From positions 1 through 64,000 of the forward strand of contig JBKCNM010000071.1 of NCBI GenBank assembly GCA_046297395.1: a DNA stretch of 64,000 nt, given 5' to 3'. The position numbers and the translations under genes were made by a program. The notes beneath the pieces were generated by a model, which searched no databases, had not been told where the DNA came from, and saw only the letters and a list, made by a program, of their open reading frames with translations. Numbering within the stretch: the first letter of the stretch is position 1; each line of letters starts with the position of its first letter. This stretch comes from JBEICQ01 sp046297395. GTDB lineage: Bacteria; Bacteroidota; Bacteroidia; UBA4408. Of the stretch, positions 33,721-42,907 are shown in pieces.

Positions 33721-36700
33721 ATGCCGGTTTCCGATATCCTTGAAGCCATTTCGAAAAGTCATGTTTTTCAGGAACTTCAGTCTTGCCTCAAAAACACCTC
33801 AGCTTTTTATGTGCAGGCCGATGCAAAAACCGGTTCTTTTCCCGCATTTCTAACCGCAGCACTTTCTCTGAGTGAAACAGGCAATGAGCCTCTGCATTTT
33901 TGCCTGTTGGCTGATGGGTACGAGGATGCGGCTTATTTGTTTAATGATCTGGAATCCTTATCAGCCGGAATGAACGGAAAGAGGGATGTACATTTTTTAA
34001 GTGCCTCCTCTCGCATGCCATATGCCACTGATGATCCTGATTCTGCAGCGCTTCATGCCCGAAATGAAACCCTCGGCAAGTTGCGCATGTCTGCCAATCA
34101 GCAATTGCTTGTTACCTACAGCGAAGCTATTTTTGAAAAGGTGGTTACCCACACGGAATTGTCCAAAAACACCTTTGAAGTGGTCAAAGGTCAGACACTT
34201 TCTGTAGACTTTATCATTGAGTTTTTGCAGGAGTATGCATTTGTGCGCACAGAGTTTGTGTATGAGCCCGGACAATATGCCGTGAGGGGTGGGATTGTAG
34301 ATGTTTTTTCCTATGCCCATGACTTGCCTTTACGGATTGAATTTTTTGGTGATGAAGTGGAGACCATACGCACATTTGATCCGGTAAGCCAGCTCTCTGA
34401 GCAACATTTCAAAAGTGTGCTCATCATGCCCGACATGAGTCTGTCAGGCCGGAAAGAGTATACCTCTTTCATGGAGTTTATGCCGCCGCGCACGGTCTTT
34501 CTGTTATTGTCCGCATTCGAAACTTCAAATAGCATTGCCTCTCTTTATGAATCAGCATCCAAACGCTATGAGGAAACGCTGCAATCAGACCGGGAAAATC
34601 TTCATCCTTCCGAATTATACCTCGATGAACAATCTTTTATAGCTTTTATCCAGCGAAGCCGCATCGTTGATTTTTCTCATCACACGCTTTTGCCACCCGA
34701 AAAAGCACTCACTTTTGGAATCAGGCCCCAGCCTTCTTTCAATAAAAACTTTGATCTGCTCATTGGCAATCTGAAAGAAAATCACGGAAAGAAAATCCGT
34801 ACCATCCTCTTTTCCGATACTCCCAAACAAGTGGAACGGATTGAATCTATTTTGTGTGATATAACAGGTAAAAAAGACATTTCGGAATTGCTTAGTGGCT
34901 ATGCAGCACTCAGTATTCATCAGGGATTTATTGATGAAAAATCAGGAATAGCCTGTTATACCGATCATCAGGTGTTCGACCGCTATCATCGCTACCGGTT
35001 GCGTTCACTTGCCAAGGCAGGAAAAGAAGCATCTGTATTAAAGGAATTGTCTGATCTCAGTCCCGGAGATTATGTTTCGCACATTGATCATGGGATTGGG
35101 ATTTTTGCCGGTCTTGAAAAAATTGATGTCAACGGCAAGCAGCAAGAAGCCATTCGTTTGGTTTACCGCGATTCTGATATCCTTTATGTAAGCATTCATG
35201 CCTTGCATAAAATCAGCCGCTACAGCAGTAGTGAAGGCAAGGTTCCTTCCATCAATAAGCTGGGTAGCAATGCCTGGTCATCACTTAAAAATAAAACCAA
35301 AAAGAAGGTTAAAGAACTGGCTTATGATTTGGTAAAACTTTATGCAAGACGAAAAGCGGTTTCGGGCGTTGCTTATGATCCTGATAATTATTTGCAAACA
35401 GAGCTTGAAGCCTCTTTTGTTTACGAAGATACCCCCGACCAGGAAAAAGCGACGGCAGCTGTAAAAAAAGACATGGAAGCTGCTTTTCCTATGGACAGGC
35501 TCATCTGTGGGGATGTTGGTTTCGGAAAAACCGAAATCGCAGTGAGGGCAGCCTTCAAGGCTGTTTGTTTTAGCAAGCAGGTAGCACTTCTGGTGCCTAC
35601 CACCATTTTGGCCATGCAGCACCACAAAACATTTACGGAACGACTCAAAGGATTGCCTGCAAATGTGGAGTACATCAACCGCTTTAAGTCTGCTAAAGAG
35701 CAAAAAGAAATTCTTGAAAAACTCAAACTTGGCAAAATTGATATCATCATCGGTACTCATAAATTACTGGGTAAAGAAGTAGTTTTTAAGGACCTTGGTT
35801 TACTCATCATAGATGAGGAACAGAAGTTTGGAGTTTCTGCAAAAGACAAAATCAAGACCCTGAGAACCCATGTAGATACGCTTACACTCACAGCTACTCC
35901 CATACCTAGAACACTTCAATTTTCCATGATGGGAGCGCGCGATTTATCTATCATTGCCACACCTCCCCCCAATCGCTATCCTGTAAAAACAACGGTTCAT
36001 CCCTTTGATGAGAACCTGATCAAAGAGGCAATTCAATTTGAACTAAGCAGGGGCGGACAGGTTTTTTTTATACACAATAGGGTAAAAAATATCCAGGAAA
36101 TTGCCGGTTTTGTTCAACGACTTGTTCCCAAGGCAGTGATCGGCACAGGTCATGGGCAGATGGAAGGAGAAGATCTTGAAAAAGTGATGCTTGATTTTGT
36201 GGAAGGTAGAACAGATATATTAATAAGCACTTCTATCATCGAATCGGGTCTCGATATCAGCAATGCAAACACCATTATCATCAATGAGGCACATCATTTT
36301 GGCTTGAGTGATCTTCATCAGATGCGCGGCAGGGTTGGAAGAAGCAATAAAAAAGCCTATTGCTATTTGCTTGCTCCGCCACTGAGCACGCTCACCCCTG
36401 ATGCCAAGAGGCGTTTAAAGACACTCGAAGAATTTTCAGATCTGGGATCAGGTTTCCAGATTGCATTGAGAGATCTGGATATCAGAGGTGCAGGTAATCT
36501 TTTGGGTGCTGAGCAGAGTGGTTTCATCAATGAAATCGGATTCGACATGTACATGAAGATACTCGATGAGGCCATTATGGAACTAAGAGAAGAAGACGAA
36601 AGTTTTCGTGAAAATCTAACGGTAAGCGGAAGGCTAAAACACATCAATGAAAACGCTTTCGTCAGAGACTGTCAGGTAGATACCGACTTGGAGGTACTTA

Positions 36701-37146
36701 TTCCCGATGATTATGTGGCTGATATTTCTGAACGACTTTTGCTTTATCGCGAATTGGATGAATTGAGTCAGGATGAGGAGTTAGAAGCTTTTGTTGGCCG
36801 TTTGCGCGACAGGTTTGGCCCGCCTCCTTCCTCGGTTTTTGATTTGGTTGAAACAAAAAAATTGAGGCGGGAATGCATGCGCCTGGGCATTGAAAAGGTG
36901 GTTGTGAAACTTGGTAAGTTTATATGCTATTTTGTTTCAAAATCCAACTCACCCTATTATGAAAGTGAGGTTTTTAAGGGCGTGTTGTCCTATGTGAAAC
37001 ACAATCCCTCCAAAGGGCGTTTCAAAGAAAATGCAGGAAAACTGTATTATGTTTTTGAAGGGGTGAGTTCTCTTATGCAGGCTCAGCAAATTGTACACAA
37101 TATTTATTTAAAAGTCATCCCTTCTCTACCTCAGGAATCTGTGTAA
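33721..37146 (+). CDS. mfd: Transcription-repair coupling factor
   Basis: A 1141-residue SF2 translocase that removes RNA polymerase stalled at DNA lesions and recruits UvrA. Domains in order: an UvrB-like N-terminal region (EPGQYAVRGGIVDVF), an RNA polymerase-interacting CarD-like domain (LSPGDYVSHIDHGIGIFAGL), then RecG-like helicase motifs. These include GDVGFGKTEIAVRAAFKA (near residue 600), DEEQKFGV, TLTATPIPRTLQFSMMGARD and HQMRGRVGRSNKKAYCYLL. The TRCF C-terminal domain follows. It is normal length, has its own divergent upstream region, and converges on yjjG with 5 bases between stops. uvrB lies about 12 kb away. Confidence 0.97.
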   Translation: MPVSDILEAISKSHVFQELQSCLKNTSAFYVQADAKTGSFPAFLTAALSLSETGNEPLHFCLLADGYEDAAYLFNDLESLSAGMNGKRDVHFLSASSRMPYATDDPDSAALHARNETLGKLRMSANQQLLVTYSEAIFEKVVTHTELSKNTFEVVKGQTLSVDFIIEFLQEYAFVRTEFVYEPGQYAVRGGIVDVFSYAHDLPLRIEFFGDEVETIRTFDPVSQLSEQHFKSVLIMPDMSLSGRKEYTSFMEFMPPRTVFLLLSAFETSNSIASLYESASKRYEETLQSDRENLHPSELYLDEQSFIAFIQRSRIVDFSHHTLLPPEKALTFGIRPQPSFNKNFDLLIGNLKENHGKKIRTILFSDTPKQVERIESILCDITGKKDISELLSGYAALSIHQGFIDEKSGIACYTDHQVFDRYHRYRLRSLAKAGKEASVLKELSDLSPGDYVSHIDHGIGIFAGLEKIDVNGKQQEAIRLVYRDSDILYVSIHALHKISRYSSSEGKVPSINKLGSNAWSSLKNKTKKKVKELAYDLVKLYARRKAVSGVAYDPDNYLQTELEASFVYEDTPDQEKATAAVKKDMEAAFPMDRLICGDVGFGKTEIAVRAAFKAVCFSKQVALLVPTTILAMQHHKTFTERLKGLPANVEYINRFKSAKEQKEILEKLKLGKIDIIIGTHKLLGKEVVFKDLGLLIIDEEQKFGVSAKDKIKTLRTHVDTLTLTATPIPRTLQFSMMGARDLSIIATPPPNRYPVKTTVHPFDENLIKEAIQFELSRGGQVFFIHNRVKNIQEIAGFVQRLVPKAVIGTGHGQMEGEDLEKVMLDFVEGRTDILISTSIIESGLDISNANTIIINEAHHFGLSDLHQMRGRVGRSNKKAYCYLLAPPLSTLTPDAKRRLKTLEEFSDLGSGFQIALRDLDIRGAGNLLGAEQSGFINEIGFDMYMKILDEAIMELREEDESFRENLTVSGRLKHINENAFVRDCQVDTDLEVLIPDDYVADISERLLLYRELDELSQDEELEAFVGRLRDRFGPPPSSVFDLVETKKLRRECMRLGIEKVVVKLGKFICYFVSKSNSPYYESEVFKGVLSYVKHNPSKGRFKENAGKLYYVFEGVSSLMQAQQIVHNIYLKVIPSLPQESV

Positions 37147-37151
37147 AGTTT

Positions 37152-37841
37152 TCAAAGAAACTGACGCAATTCGGGGAGGGTATTGATGCGATAGGTAGAT
37201 GATTTGTGCGCATGCGACTGAGATGGGTTAAACCAAACCTGGTCCATACCCACACCGGCTGCTCCTATGATATCTGCGCCATGATTGTCGCCAATCATCA
37301 GTGATTCTGATGCTACCGCCCGGTTGCTTTGTAAAGCAAACTCGAAAATTTCTTTGCCAGGTTTCATGCATTTTGCCTTTTCGGATGTAATTACTGAATC
37401 AAAAAAGTGTGAAATCCCCGCATGTTTTATTTTCTTGTGTTGCACCTCTTCAAATCCATTGGTGATGAGATGTATGTTGTAACTTTTCCTTAAGTATTCA
37501 AGGGTCTCATGTGCTCCTTCTATTAAAATCTTTCTGGAGGGAAGTTCTTGCAGGTATTCTTCACTGATTTTTTTTGTGAAAAATTCATCCGTGATGCCTT
37601 GTCCCAAGAGTGAAACCCTGAACCTTTCGGTTCTCAGCGTTTGCTGATCGATCTCCCCATTTTCATATTGCACCCACAATTTTTTATTGACGACTTTGTA
37701 AGTTTCAACAAATCCTTCAGGGCCATGAGCAGCGGGGAAATTGTATTTTTTTGCAAGACTGAATAGCGTATTTTCAGAATTGGTTTCAAAATCCCAGAGC
37801 GTATGGTCCAGGTCAAAAAACAAGTGCCTGTACTTTCTCAT
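37152..37841 (-). CDS. HAD-family nucleotidase (YjjG-like)
   Basis: A 229-residue haloacid-dehalogenase hydrolase with FFDLDHTLWDFETNSENTLF (nucleophile D10, acid D12). Cap-domain sequence follows, then HLITNGFEEVQHKKIKHAGI (motif II), SEKAKCMKPGKEIFEFAL with the motif III lysine, and MIGDNHGADIIGAAGVGMD (motif IV). It matches the YjjG subfamily, which dephosphorylates noncanonical pyrimidine nucleotides. The substrate range is by family only. It is the last gene of a minus-strand trio with the BNR protein and thioesterase. Confidence 0.85.
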   Translation of the reverse strand: MRKYRHLFFDLDHTLWDFETNSENTLFSLAKKYNFPAAHGPEGFVETYKVVNKKLWVQYENGEIDQQTLRTERFRVSLLGQGITDEFFTKKISEEYLQELPSRKILIEGAHETLEYLRKSYNIHLITNGFEEVQHKKIKHAGISHFFDSVITSEKAKCMKPGKEIFEFALQSNRAVASESLMIGDNHGADIIGAAGVGMDQVWFNPSQSHAHKSSTYRINTLPELRQFL

Positions 37842-37847
37842 GGTGTA

Positions 37848-40445
37848 TCATCTTTGAATGATTAGTTCTGTAATTTTTCTTTTAGCGTCGTTATTTGCCT
37901 CCAGGAGATAAACACCTGCAGCGAGGGATGACACATCAATTTGTATATGACTCGCATAAGGCTGAGTACTTACCCAAATAGTTCTTCCCTGTGTATCCAT
38001 TATTTTTAGCTTGATCGTGTTTCCACCGAAATGTTCTGTTACAAGGGTGATGTTTTGATTCGCAGGATTTGGAAACAACATGGCAACCGGATCTGCTATG
38101 GATTTTACTGCCTGCACAGGTAAACTGTCCTGCACAGGAGTTTGCCATACTCCGCGACCATAAGTGGATGCGCGCAACATTCCGGCCATGTATTGAAATT
38201 CCAAATCGGTTACTACTGTGTTGGGCAATCCGTTGTTAAAAGGCAGCCAGGAATTGAGGCTGTCGTTGGTGTAATACACGCCCAAATCGGTGCCCACATA
38301 CACTCGGGTGTTGGTGTTGTTTTGGTAGGCAATGCAATTAACAGGAACAGCCGGCAGCCCGGTTTTCGTAATGTTTGTCCAGGTGCTTCCACCATTAAAG
38401 GTCATGAACACTTTGTTGGATGCTGTAAATCCGCCAAGGGTGAGATAAGCCGTATTGGGGTCTCCGGATTTAACCAAAACCCTTGTGTAGTTATTGCCGG
38501 GCAAACCGGAATTAACGATTTGCCAGTTCGATCCACCATCGATGGTTTTGTACACTCTTCCGCCGCTGATGGCAAAAACCACATTGGCATCAACATCAGA
38601 AATAGATACATCTACATAGGTTCCCTGTCCGTTTATCCCATTGGTTGATTGAAACCAAGATTCTCCGTTGTCAGTAGATTTCCAAATTTCACGATAGCCT
38701 GCATACATGATGTCATGATTGCTGGCGGCCATTGCAAAAGGTGTTACCCATGCACCTGTGTCAGGAGGAGATACAGGATAAAAAAACGCTCCGTTATTGG
38801 TAGACTTGTACATATCGCCATAGTAGAGTTCAGCAAACATTACCGACTCATCCGTATGATCAATAAGACAATCCATGCCATCTCCACCCAGTACCCTTTC
38901 GAAATTATTTGCAAAAAAGAGATCGGAACCATTGTCCTGTGAACCGTAGATAATGGCGCCTGGATTTGTTCTCGCATTGTCCATCCGGTAAATTTGTTTG
39001 ATGGCCAAACCTGCACTGCAATCTGTGTAATTCATTCCCGCATCAGTGGATTTGAACAGGCCGCCATCACAGCCAACCAGCAGGGTAGATGGATTGGCAG
39101 GATTAAATTCCATGTCGTGAATATCGGCATGCACATAAGGAGCACCGCCCCCGCCATACCAATGTGCGTTGAGCTCAAAATCAGCACCTCCATTAGTAGA
39201 TTTCCAGATGTTAACACCTCCAACATATACTTCGTTTGCATTCACAGGTGAAACACATATACTCAGGGTAAAAAAAGCCTGACCTCCATCGTCATTTCCA
39301 CTCGGATCCCATCCCAACAGGTTTGGAGAATCATTCACAAGATTCCAGGTGGCACCCTCATCAGTGGATTTGTAAGTGGCCAGATAACTATAATCAGAAG
39401 ACCTGGAGAGCAATGCATAAATAGTGGAGGGTGCTGCAGGACTTATTCCAAGGGAAATTCTGCCAATTCCGCTGGAAGGTAAACCGGTGCCTCCGGAATT
39501 ACCGGCAAAACTGAGTCCTCCATTGGTGGATTTAAAAACCAATGAATTGTTGCTTGCAAAAACGATGTTGGGATTGCCCGGTTTAAATTCAATATCACGG
39601 AAAACACCCGGCCGCAATTGACTCCATGTTGCGCCTGCATCTGCACTACGGAATAATCCTCCTGTGGTAGCCGCCAATAAAACAGAGGTGTCAGTGGGAT
39701 GCATCACAAGCTTGTCGATGCGTCTGTTGACGCTCAGGTTAAATGTCATTCCGGTAGGATTCCATGATTGTCCTCCGTCAGTAGATTTTAGTATACCAAC
39801 ACTGTAGGTGTCTCCGCTGGTATAGTCTCCTGTGGCAATGTAAACGGTATTTGTATTTTGATGATTAAAGACGATGTCACTGATTCCAATCACAGGAAGG
39901 TTGTCAGTGGTGGTGTTTTGCCAGGTATTTCCTCCATCGAAGGATTTCCATAAACCTCCCGCCGGTGTGCCAATCCATACCTCGCTGGGATGGCCGGGTT
40001 TGTGGCTGATACAAGAAACCCTACCCATGCCTCCCCCGGAGGCAGGAATGTCTTGAAAAGGACCGATAAGCTGCCAATTGGGTTCGGGAACTGAAGTAAT
40101 TGACTTACTTGATTGCTGAATGCCCACATGATTAAATGCGTTCAAGTAATCAGTAGAGGTGGGGAAATGTCCAAGTGAGTCAACACGCGTTTCCCAGAAC
40201 CATTCCCATCGTTTGAAGATTTCTGAATACCTGCCGCTGCCTTCATGCCTTTCTGCTTTGCTATCAGATTGAATGAGATGGGTTTTATTTAACTCTTGCG
40301 CCTCCGCCCATTTGTAAAAAGCTTCCTTGATCGCAAAGAAGTTATTCTCTTTTCCGGGTTCAATATTTTCAAGCCAAGGTTGCGCATGTGACTCTGACAA
40401 AAACAGTGTGCCCAACATGAGGGCAATTTTGAAAAAGGATTTCAT
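37848..40445 (-). CDS. Secreted BNR/sortilin-like repeat protein with T9SS sorting domain
   Basis: An 865-residue surface or secreted protein. After a signal peptide (about 1-21) come repeated beta-propeller blades with BNR/Asp-box-like motifs: LWKSFDGGNTWQNTTTD, ILKSTDGGQSWNPTG, FRSADAGATWSQL, FKSTDAGMNYTDCSAG, VYKTIDGGSNWQIVN and similar. The C-terminus has MLFPNPANQNITLVT and ends in a type A T9SS tail (LEANNDAKRKITELIIQ). Such VPS10/glycosyl-hydrolase-like propellers bind glycans or proteins; no catalytic site is visible. It lies 1 base after the thioesterase gene and 6 before yjjG. Confidence 0.87.
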   Translation of the reverse strand: MKSFFKIALMLGTLFLSESHAQPWLENIEPGKENNFFAIKEAFYKWAEAQELNKTHLIQSDSKAERHEGSGRYSEIFKRWEWFWETRVDSLGHFPTSTDYLNAFNHVGIQQSSKSITSVPEPNWQLIGPFQDIPASGGGMGRVSCISHKPGHPSEVWIGTPAGGLWKSFDGGNTWQNTTTDNLPVIGISDIVFNHQNTNTVYIATGDYTSGDTYSVGILKSTDGGQSWNPTGMTFNLSVNRRIDKLVMHPTDTSVLLAATTGGLFRSADAGATWSQLRPGVFRDIEFKPGNPNIVFASNNSLVFKSTNGGLSFAGNSGGTGLPSSGIGRISLGISPAAPSTIYALLSRSSDYSYLATYKSTDEGATWNLVNDSPNLLGWDPSGNDDGGQAFFTLSICVSPVNANEVYVGGVNIWKSTNGGADFELNAHWYGGGGAPYVHADIHDMEFNPANPSTLLVGCDGGLFKSTDAGMNYTDCSAGLAIKQIYRMDNARTNPGAIIYGSQDNGSDLFFANNFERVLGGDGMDCLIDHTDESVMFAELYYGDMYKSTNNGAFFYPVSPPDTGAWVTPFAMAASNHDIMYAGYREIWKSTDNGESWFQSTNGINGQGTYVDVSISDVDANVVFAISGGRVYKTIDGGSNWQIVNSGLPGNNYTRVLVKSGDPNTAYLTLGGFTASNKVFMTFNGGSTWTNITKTGLPAVPVNCIAYQNNTNTRVYVGTDLGVYYTNDSLNSWLPFNNGLPNTVVTDLEFQYMAGMLRASTYGRGVWQTPVQDSLPVQAVKSIADPVAMLFPNPANQNITLVTEHFGGNTIKLKIMDTQGRTIWVSTQPYASHIQIDVSSLAAGVYLLEANNDAKRKITELIIQR

Positions 40446-40446
40446 G

Positions 40447-40863
40447 TTATCGGAAATAGGGTTTTAAAAAGTCGGATAATTGTTGTGGAGGACGACATGG
40501 TTTATTGCTCTGTTTGTTAACAAAAACAAGGGTAGTAGTACCTTTGTTCAGGATTTCTTCCTTTTGGTTGAAGCAAGTATAATCAAACCGGATTTTTGCA
40601 TCAGGCATCACCGGTATAATGGTTTCTATGCTGATGACATCATCGTAAAAGGCCGGTTTGAAATAGTTTATTTCAAAGTGAATGACAGGCAACATTATGC
40701 CGGTATCTTCCATTTCGCGGTAGGACAGTCCCATGGAGCGCAAGGCTTCTACCCGTCCTGTTTCATAATACTGGGCATAATTGCCGTAATACACATATCC
40801 CATCCTGTCGGTCTCACTGTAGCGCACACGGATGGTTGAACAGTTTTTAAACATGCTTGGCAA
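40447..40863 (-). CDS. Acyl-CoA thioesterase (YbgC/FadM, hot-dog fold)
   Basis: A 138-residue hot-dog protein. RVRYSETDRMGYVYYGNYAQ is the 4-hydroxybenzoyl-CoA thioesterase/YbgC signature with the catalytic aspartate in the SETDRMG segment. YYETGRVEALRSMGLSYREM follows, then INYFKPAFYDDV. It hydrolyses acyl-CoA; the chain preference is unknown. The ATG at 40863 could be replaced by one three codons later (MFKNCSTIRV). It is the first gene of the minus-strand trio and starts 86 bases from the divergent 5'-nucleotidase C-domain gene. Confidence 0.87.
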   Translation of the reverse strand: MPSMFKNCSTIRVRYSETDRMGYVYYGNYAQYYETGRVEALRSMGLSYREMEDTGIMLPVIHFEINYFKPAFYDDVISIETIIPVMPDAKIRFDYTCFNQKEEILNKGTTTLVFVNKQSNKPCRPPQQLSDFLKPYFR

Positions 40864-40949
40864 GATAGCGAAGAAAATTGCATGCCTTCGCGGGTTTATG
40901 GATTTTTAAAAAACTATGTTCTGAACAAATCTATTGTTATCATTGCAAT

Positions 40950-41726
40950 GTGTTGTTTAAATCACCTTTCAGATACCATCAAACAGCTGTTTTTTTATTG
41001 ACGCTGTGTTTTTTGAATGCCTGCAGAACAGGGCGTCCTGTTCTGCGTCAGGTAAGTGAAAAGCAAGTTCCTATAACTTCCGAAATAGGAATCGACTCCT
41101 CTATCATGCGGGAAATCTTGCCTTACAAATCTGCTCTTGAAAAAGAGATGAACAGTGTGTTGATCTTTTCCGATTCTGTTGCCATTAAAGATGAACCGGA
41201 AGGTTCCTTGGGTAATCTGGTAGCCGATTTGCTGCTGGAAAAGGCAAGGGCATTGGCCATGTCAAAAAACCTTACAGCAGATGTGTGTCTGCTCAACAAA
41301 GGTGGATTGCGAGCACCCTTGCCCAAAGGAGAAATTACTCTTGGTAAAGTATATGAACTTATGCCTTTTGAGAATGAATTGGTTTTGGTTACACTCTCAC
41401 CTGATAAATTCAAGGGGATGCTAAACTATATTGCAAGGTCGGGTGGACAACCCATGGCCGGAATGAGGATGCTGATTAACGACTCTACTTATACAGAAAT
41501 TACGCTTGATGGCAGGCCACTCGAAAACAATCGCAACTACGCTGTGCTTACAAGCGATTACCTGGCGTTTGGCGGAGACAAAATGCGTTTTTTCAAAGAC
41601 CCGGTATCTGTGGTATTTTTAAATAAAAAGATTCGCGATGTACTGGTGGAGGCAATGATTGAAAAAAACAGCAAGGGCATGATTTTAAAACCAAGAAAAG
41701 ATGGAAGAATCACTCAACAGAAATAA
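40950..41726 (+). CDS. 5'-nucleotidase C-terminal-domain lipoprotein
   Basis: An ATG-initiated frame begins at 40878, but a GTG at 40950 gives a proper lipoprotein signal (LFKSPFRYHQTAVFLLTLCF, then LNAC with Cys as residue 25), so that start is preferred; the ATG adds 24 residues unlike a signal peptide. The mature part is the UshA-type C-terminal nucleotide-binding domain: EGSLGNLVADLLLEKAR, NKGGLRAPLPKGEITLGKVY, LMPFENELVLVTLSPDKFKG and LTSDYLAFGGDKMRF. The catalytic metallophosphatase half is the next gene, overlapping by 26 bases. The two probably form one enzyme from separate polypeptides. Confidence 0.85.
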   Translation: MLFKSPFRYHQTAVFLLTLCFLNACRTGRPVLRQVSEKQVPITSEIGIDSSIMREILPYKSALEKEMNSVLIFSDSVAIKDEPEGSLGNLVADLLLEKARALAMSKNLTADVCLLNKGGLRAPLPKGEITLGKVYELMPFENELVLVTLSPDKFKGMLNYIARSGGQPMAGMRMLINDSTYTEITLDGRPLENNRNYAVLTSDYLAFGGDKMRFFKDPVSVVFLNKKIRDVLVEAMIEKNSKGMILKPRKDGRITQQK

Positions 41727-42675
41727 TCGCCGTGATTTTCTCAAAAAACTCACATGGGGGCTAACGGGTGCAAGCCTTGCGCCTCTGGATTTGCTTGCTG
41801 CCTCTGAGAAGGTTATGCTCACCATACTGCACACCAATGATGTGCATAGCCACATTGATCCTTTCCCTGATAATGATCCCAAATACCCGGGCTTGGGTGG
41901 TGCAGCAAGACGAGCAGCCTTGATCAATAAAATCAGACAGGAACAAAAAAATGTTTTGCTTTTTGATGCAGGCGATATCTACCAGGGAACACCCTATTTT
42001 AATCGTTATAACGGTGAACTGGAAATAAAGCTGATGAGTCGCATGAAGTACGATGCGTCTGCCATCGGAAACCATGATTTTGATAATGGGATTGAAGGCA
42101 TTACTCGTAATCTCCCCCTCATGGAGTTTCCACTGATTTGCGCCAACTATGATTTTTCGGATACTGCCATGAACGGGAAAACCATTCCGTATAAAATTTT
42201 TATCAAAGAGGGTATCAAAATAGGCGTGTTTGGATTGGGCATAGAATTGGATGGCCTGGTCGACAAACGCATGTATGGAAAAACCCGTTTTCTGAATCCG
42301 GAAGAGCAAGCCGCTAAACATGCCTTGTATCTTAAAAATGAAGAAAAATGCCACCTCATCGTTTGTTTATCACACCTCGGTTTTAAATACCAGGACAATA
42401 AAATTTCCGACATTGAATTGGCACGCAGATCTCGTTTTATTGACATCATTATTGGTGGCCATACGCACACATTTTTAGATAAACCTGTGATTCAAAAAAA
42501 TATCGACGGACAAGAAGTTCATGTTTGTCAGGTAGGTTGGGCCGGTATAAAACTGGGAAGAATTGATGTGGTTTTTGACCGCAATAAACCGGGGAAAAAA
42601 TCTGTCTCGGGAACGGCTATGCATCTTCCTAAGAATATTTATGAAACAAGCAATCTTTTATTCGAAAAATCCTAA
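41701..42675 (+). CDS. Metallophosphatase, 5'-nucleotidase N-terminal domain, Tat-type signal
   Basis: A 324-residue protein whose N-terminus NRRDFLKKLTWGLTGASLAP is a Tat signal (RRDFLKK) followed by a hydrophobic stretch, so it is exported folded, with its metals. The binuclear phosphoesterase ligands are ILHTNDVHSHIDPF, LLFDAGDIYQGTPYF, AIGNHDFDNGIEG, CLSHLGFKYQ and GGHTHTF. It lacks the C-terminal nucleotide-binding domain normally fused in UshA; that domain is the preceding gene. It likely hydrolyses nucleotides or UDP-sugars at the periplasmic face. The translational overlap of 26 bases supports coupled synthesis. Confidence 0.9.
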   Translation: MEESLNRNNRRDFLKKLTWGLTGASLAPLDLLAASEKVMLTILHTNDVHSHIDPFPDNDPKYPGLGGAARRAALINKIRQEQKNVLLFDAGDIYQGTPYFNRYNGELEIKLMSRMKYDASAIGNHDFDNGIEGITRNLPLMEFPLICANYDFSDTAMNGKTIPYKIFIKEGIKIGVFGLGIELDGLVDKRMYGKTRFLNPEEQAAKHALYLKNEEKCHLIVCLSHLGFKYQDNKISDIELARRSRFIDIIIGGHTHTFLDKPVIQKNIDGQEVHVCQVGWAGIKLGRIDVVFDRNKPGKKSVSGTAMHLPKNIYETSNLLFEKS

Positions 42676-42907
42676 AATATTTCATGCCAAACTTGCCAGT
42701 ACAAGCCTTTTTTCAGCTGTTCTACCCAATTTTTTTAATTCAAAAAATAATGCGCCTCAAATTATGATAGTTACATCATTAACTAAAAAAACAAGAGGGT
42801 AGGGTATTTTTTTCTTAACCATTTTTTGAACATATTTGTTGAGGCGATTGAAGTCGCTGTTTTTTTTTGGAGAACACAGTCATTAATAGCATTAAAAAAT
42901 ATACTGA
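42676..42907. other. dnaA upstream region
   Basis: A 232-base gap. No TTATCCACA-type DnaA boxes or clustered AT-rich unwinding repeats were seen, so it does not look like oriC. A weak hairpin with GCGAT/GTCGC arms (G-U pair included) at about 42844-42857, followed shortly by a T-run, may be a terminator for the phosphatase operon or a 5'-leader structure for dnaA. Confidence 0.4.

Noticed and set aside
40878..40949. Upstream ATG extension of the 5'-nucleotidase C-domain gene
   Set aside because: The extra residues do not form a signal peptide, whereas the GTG at 40950 does.
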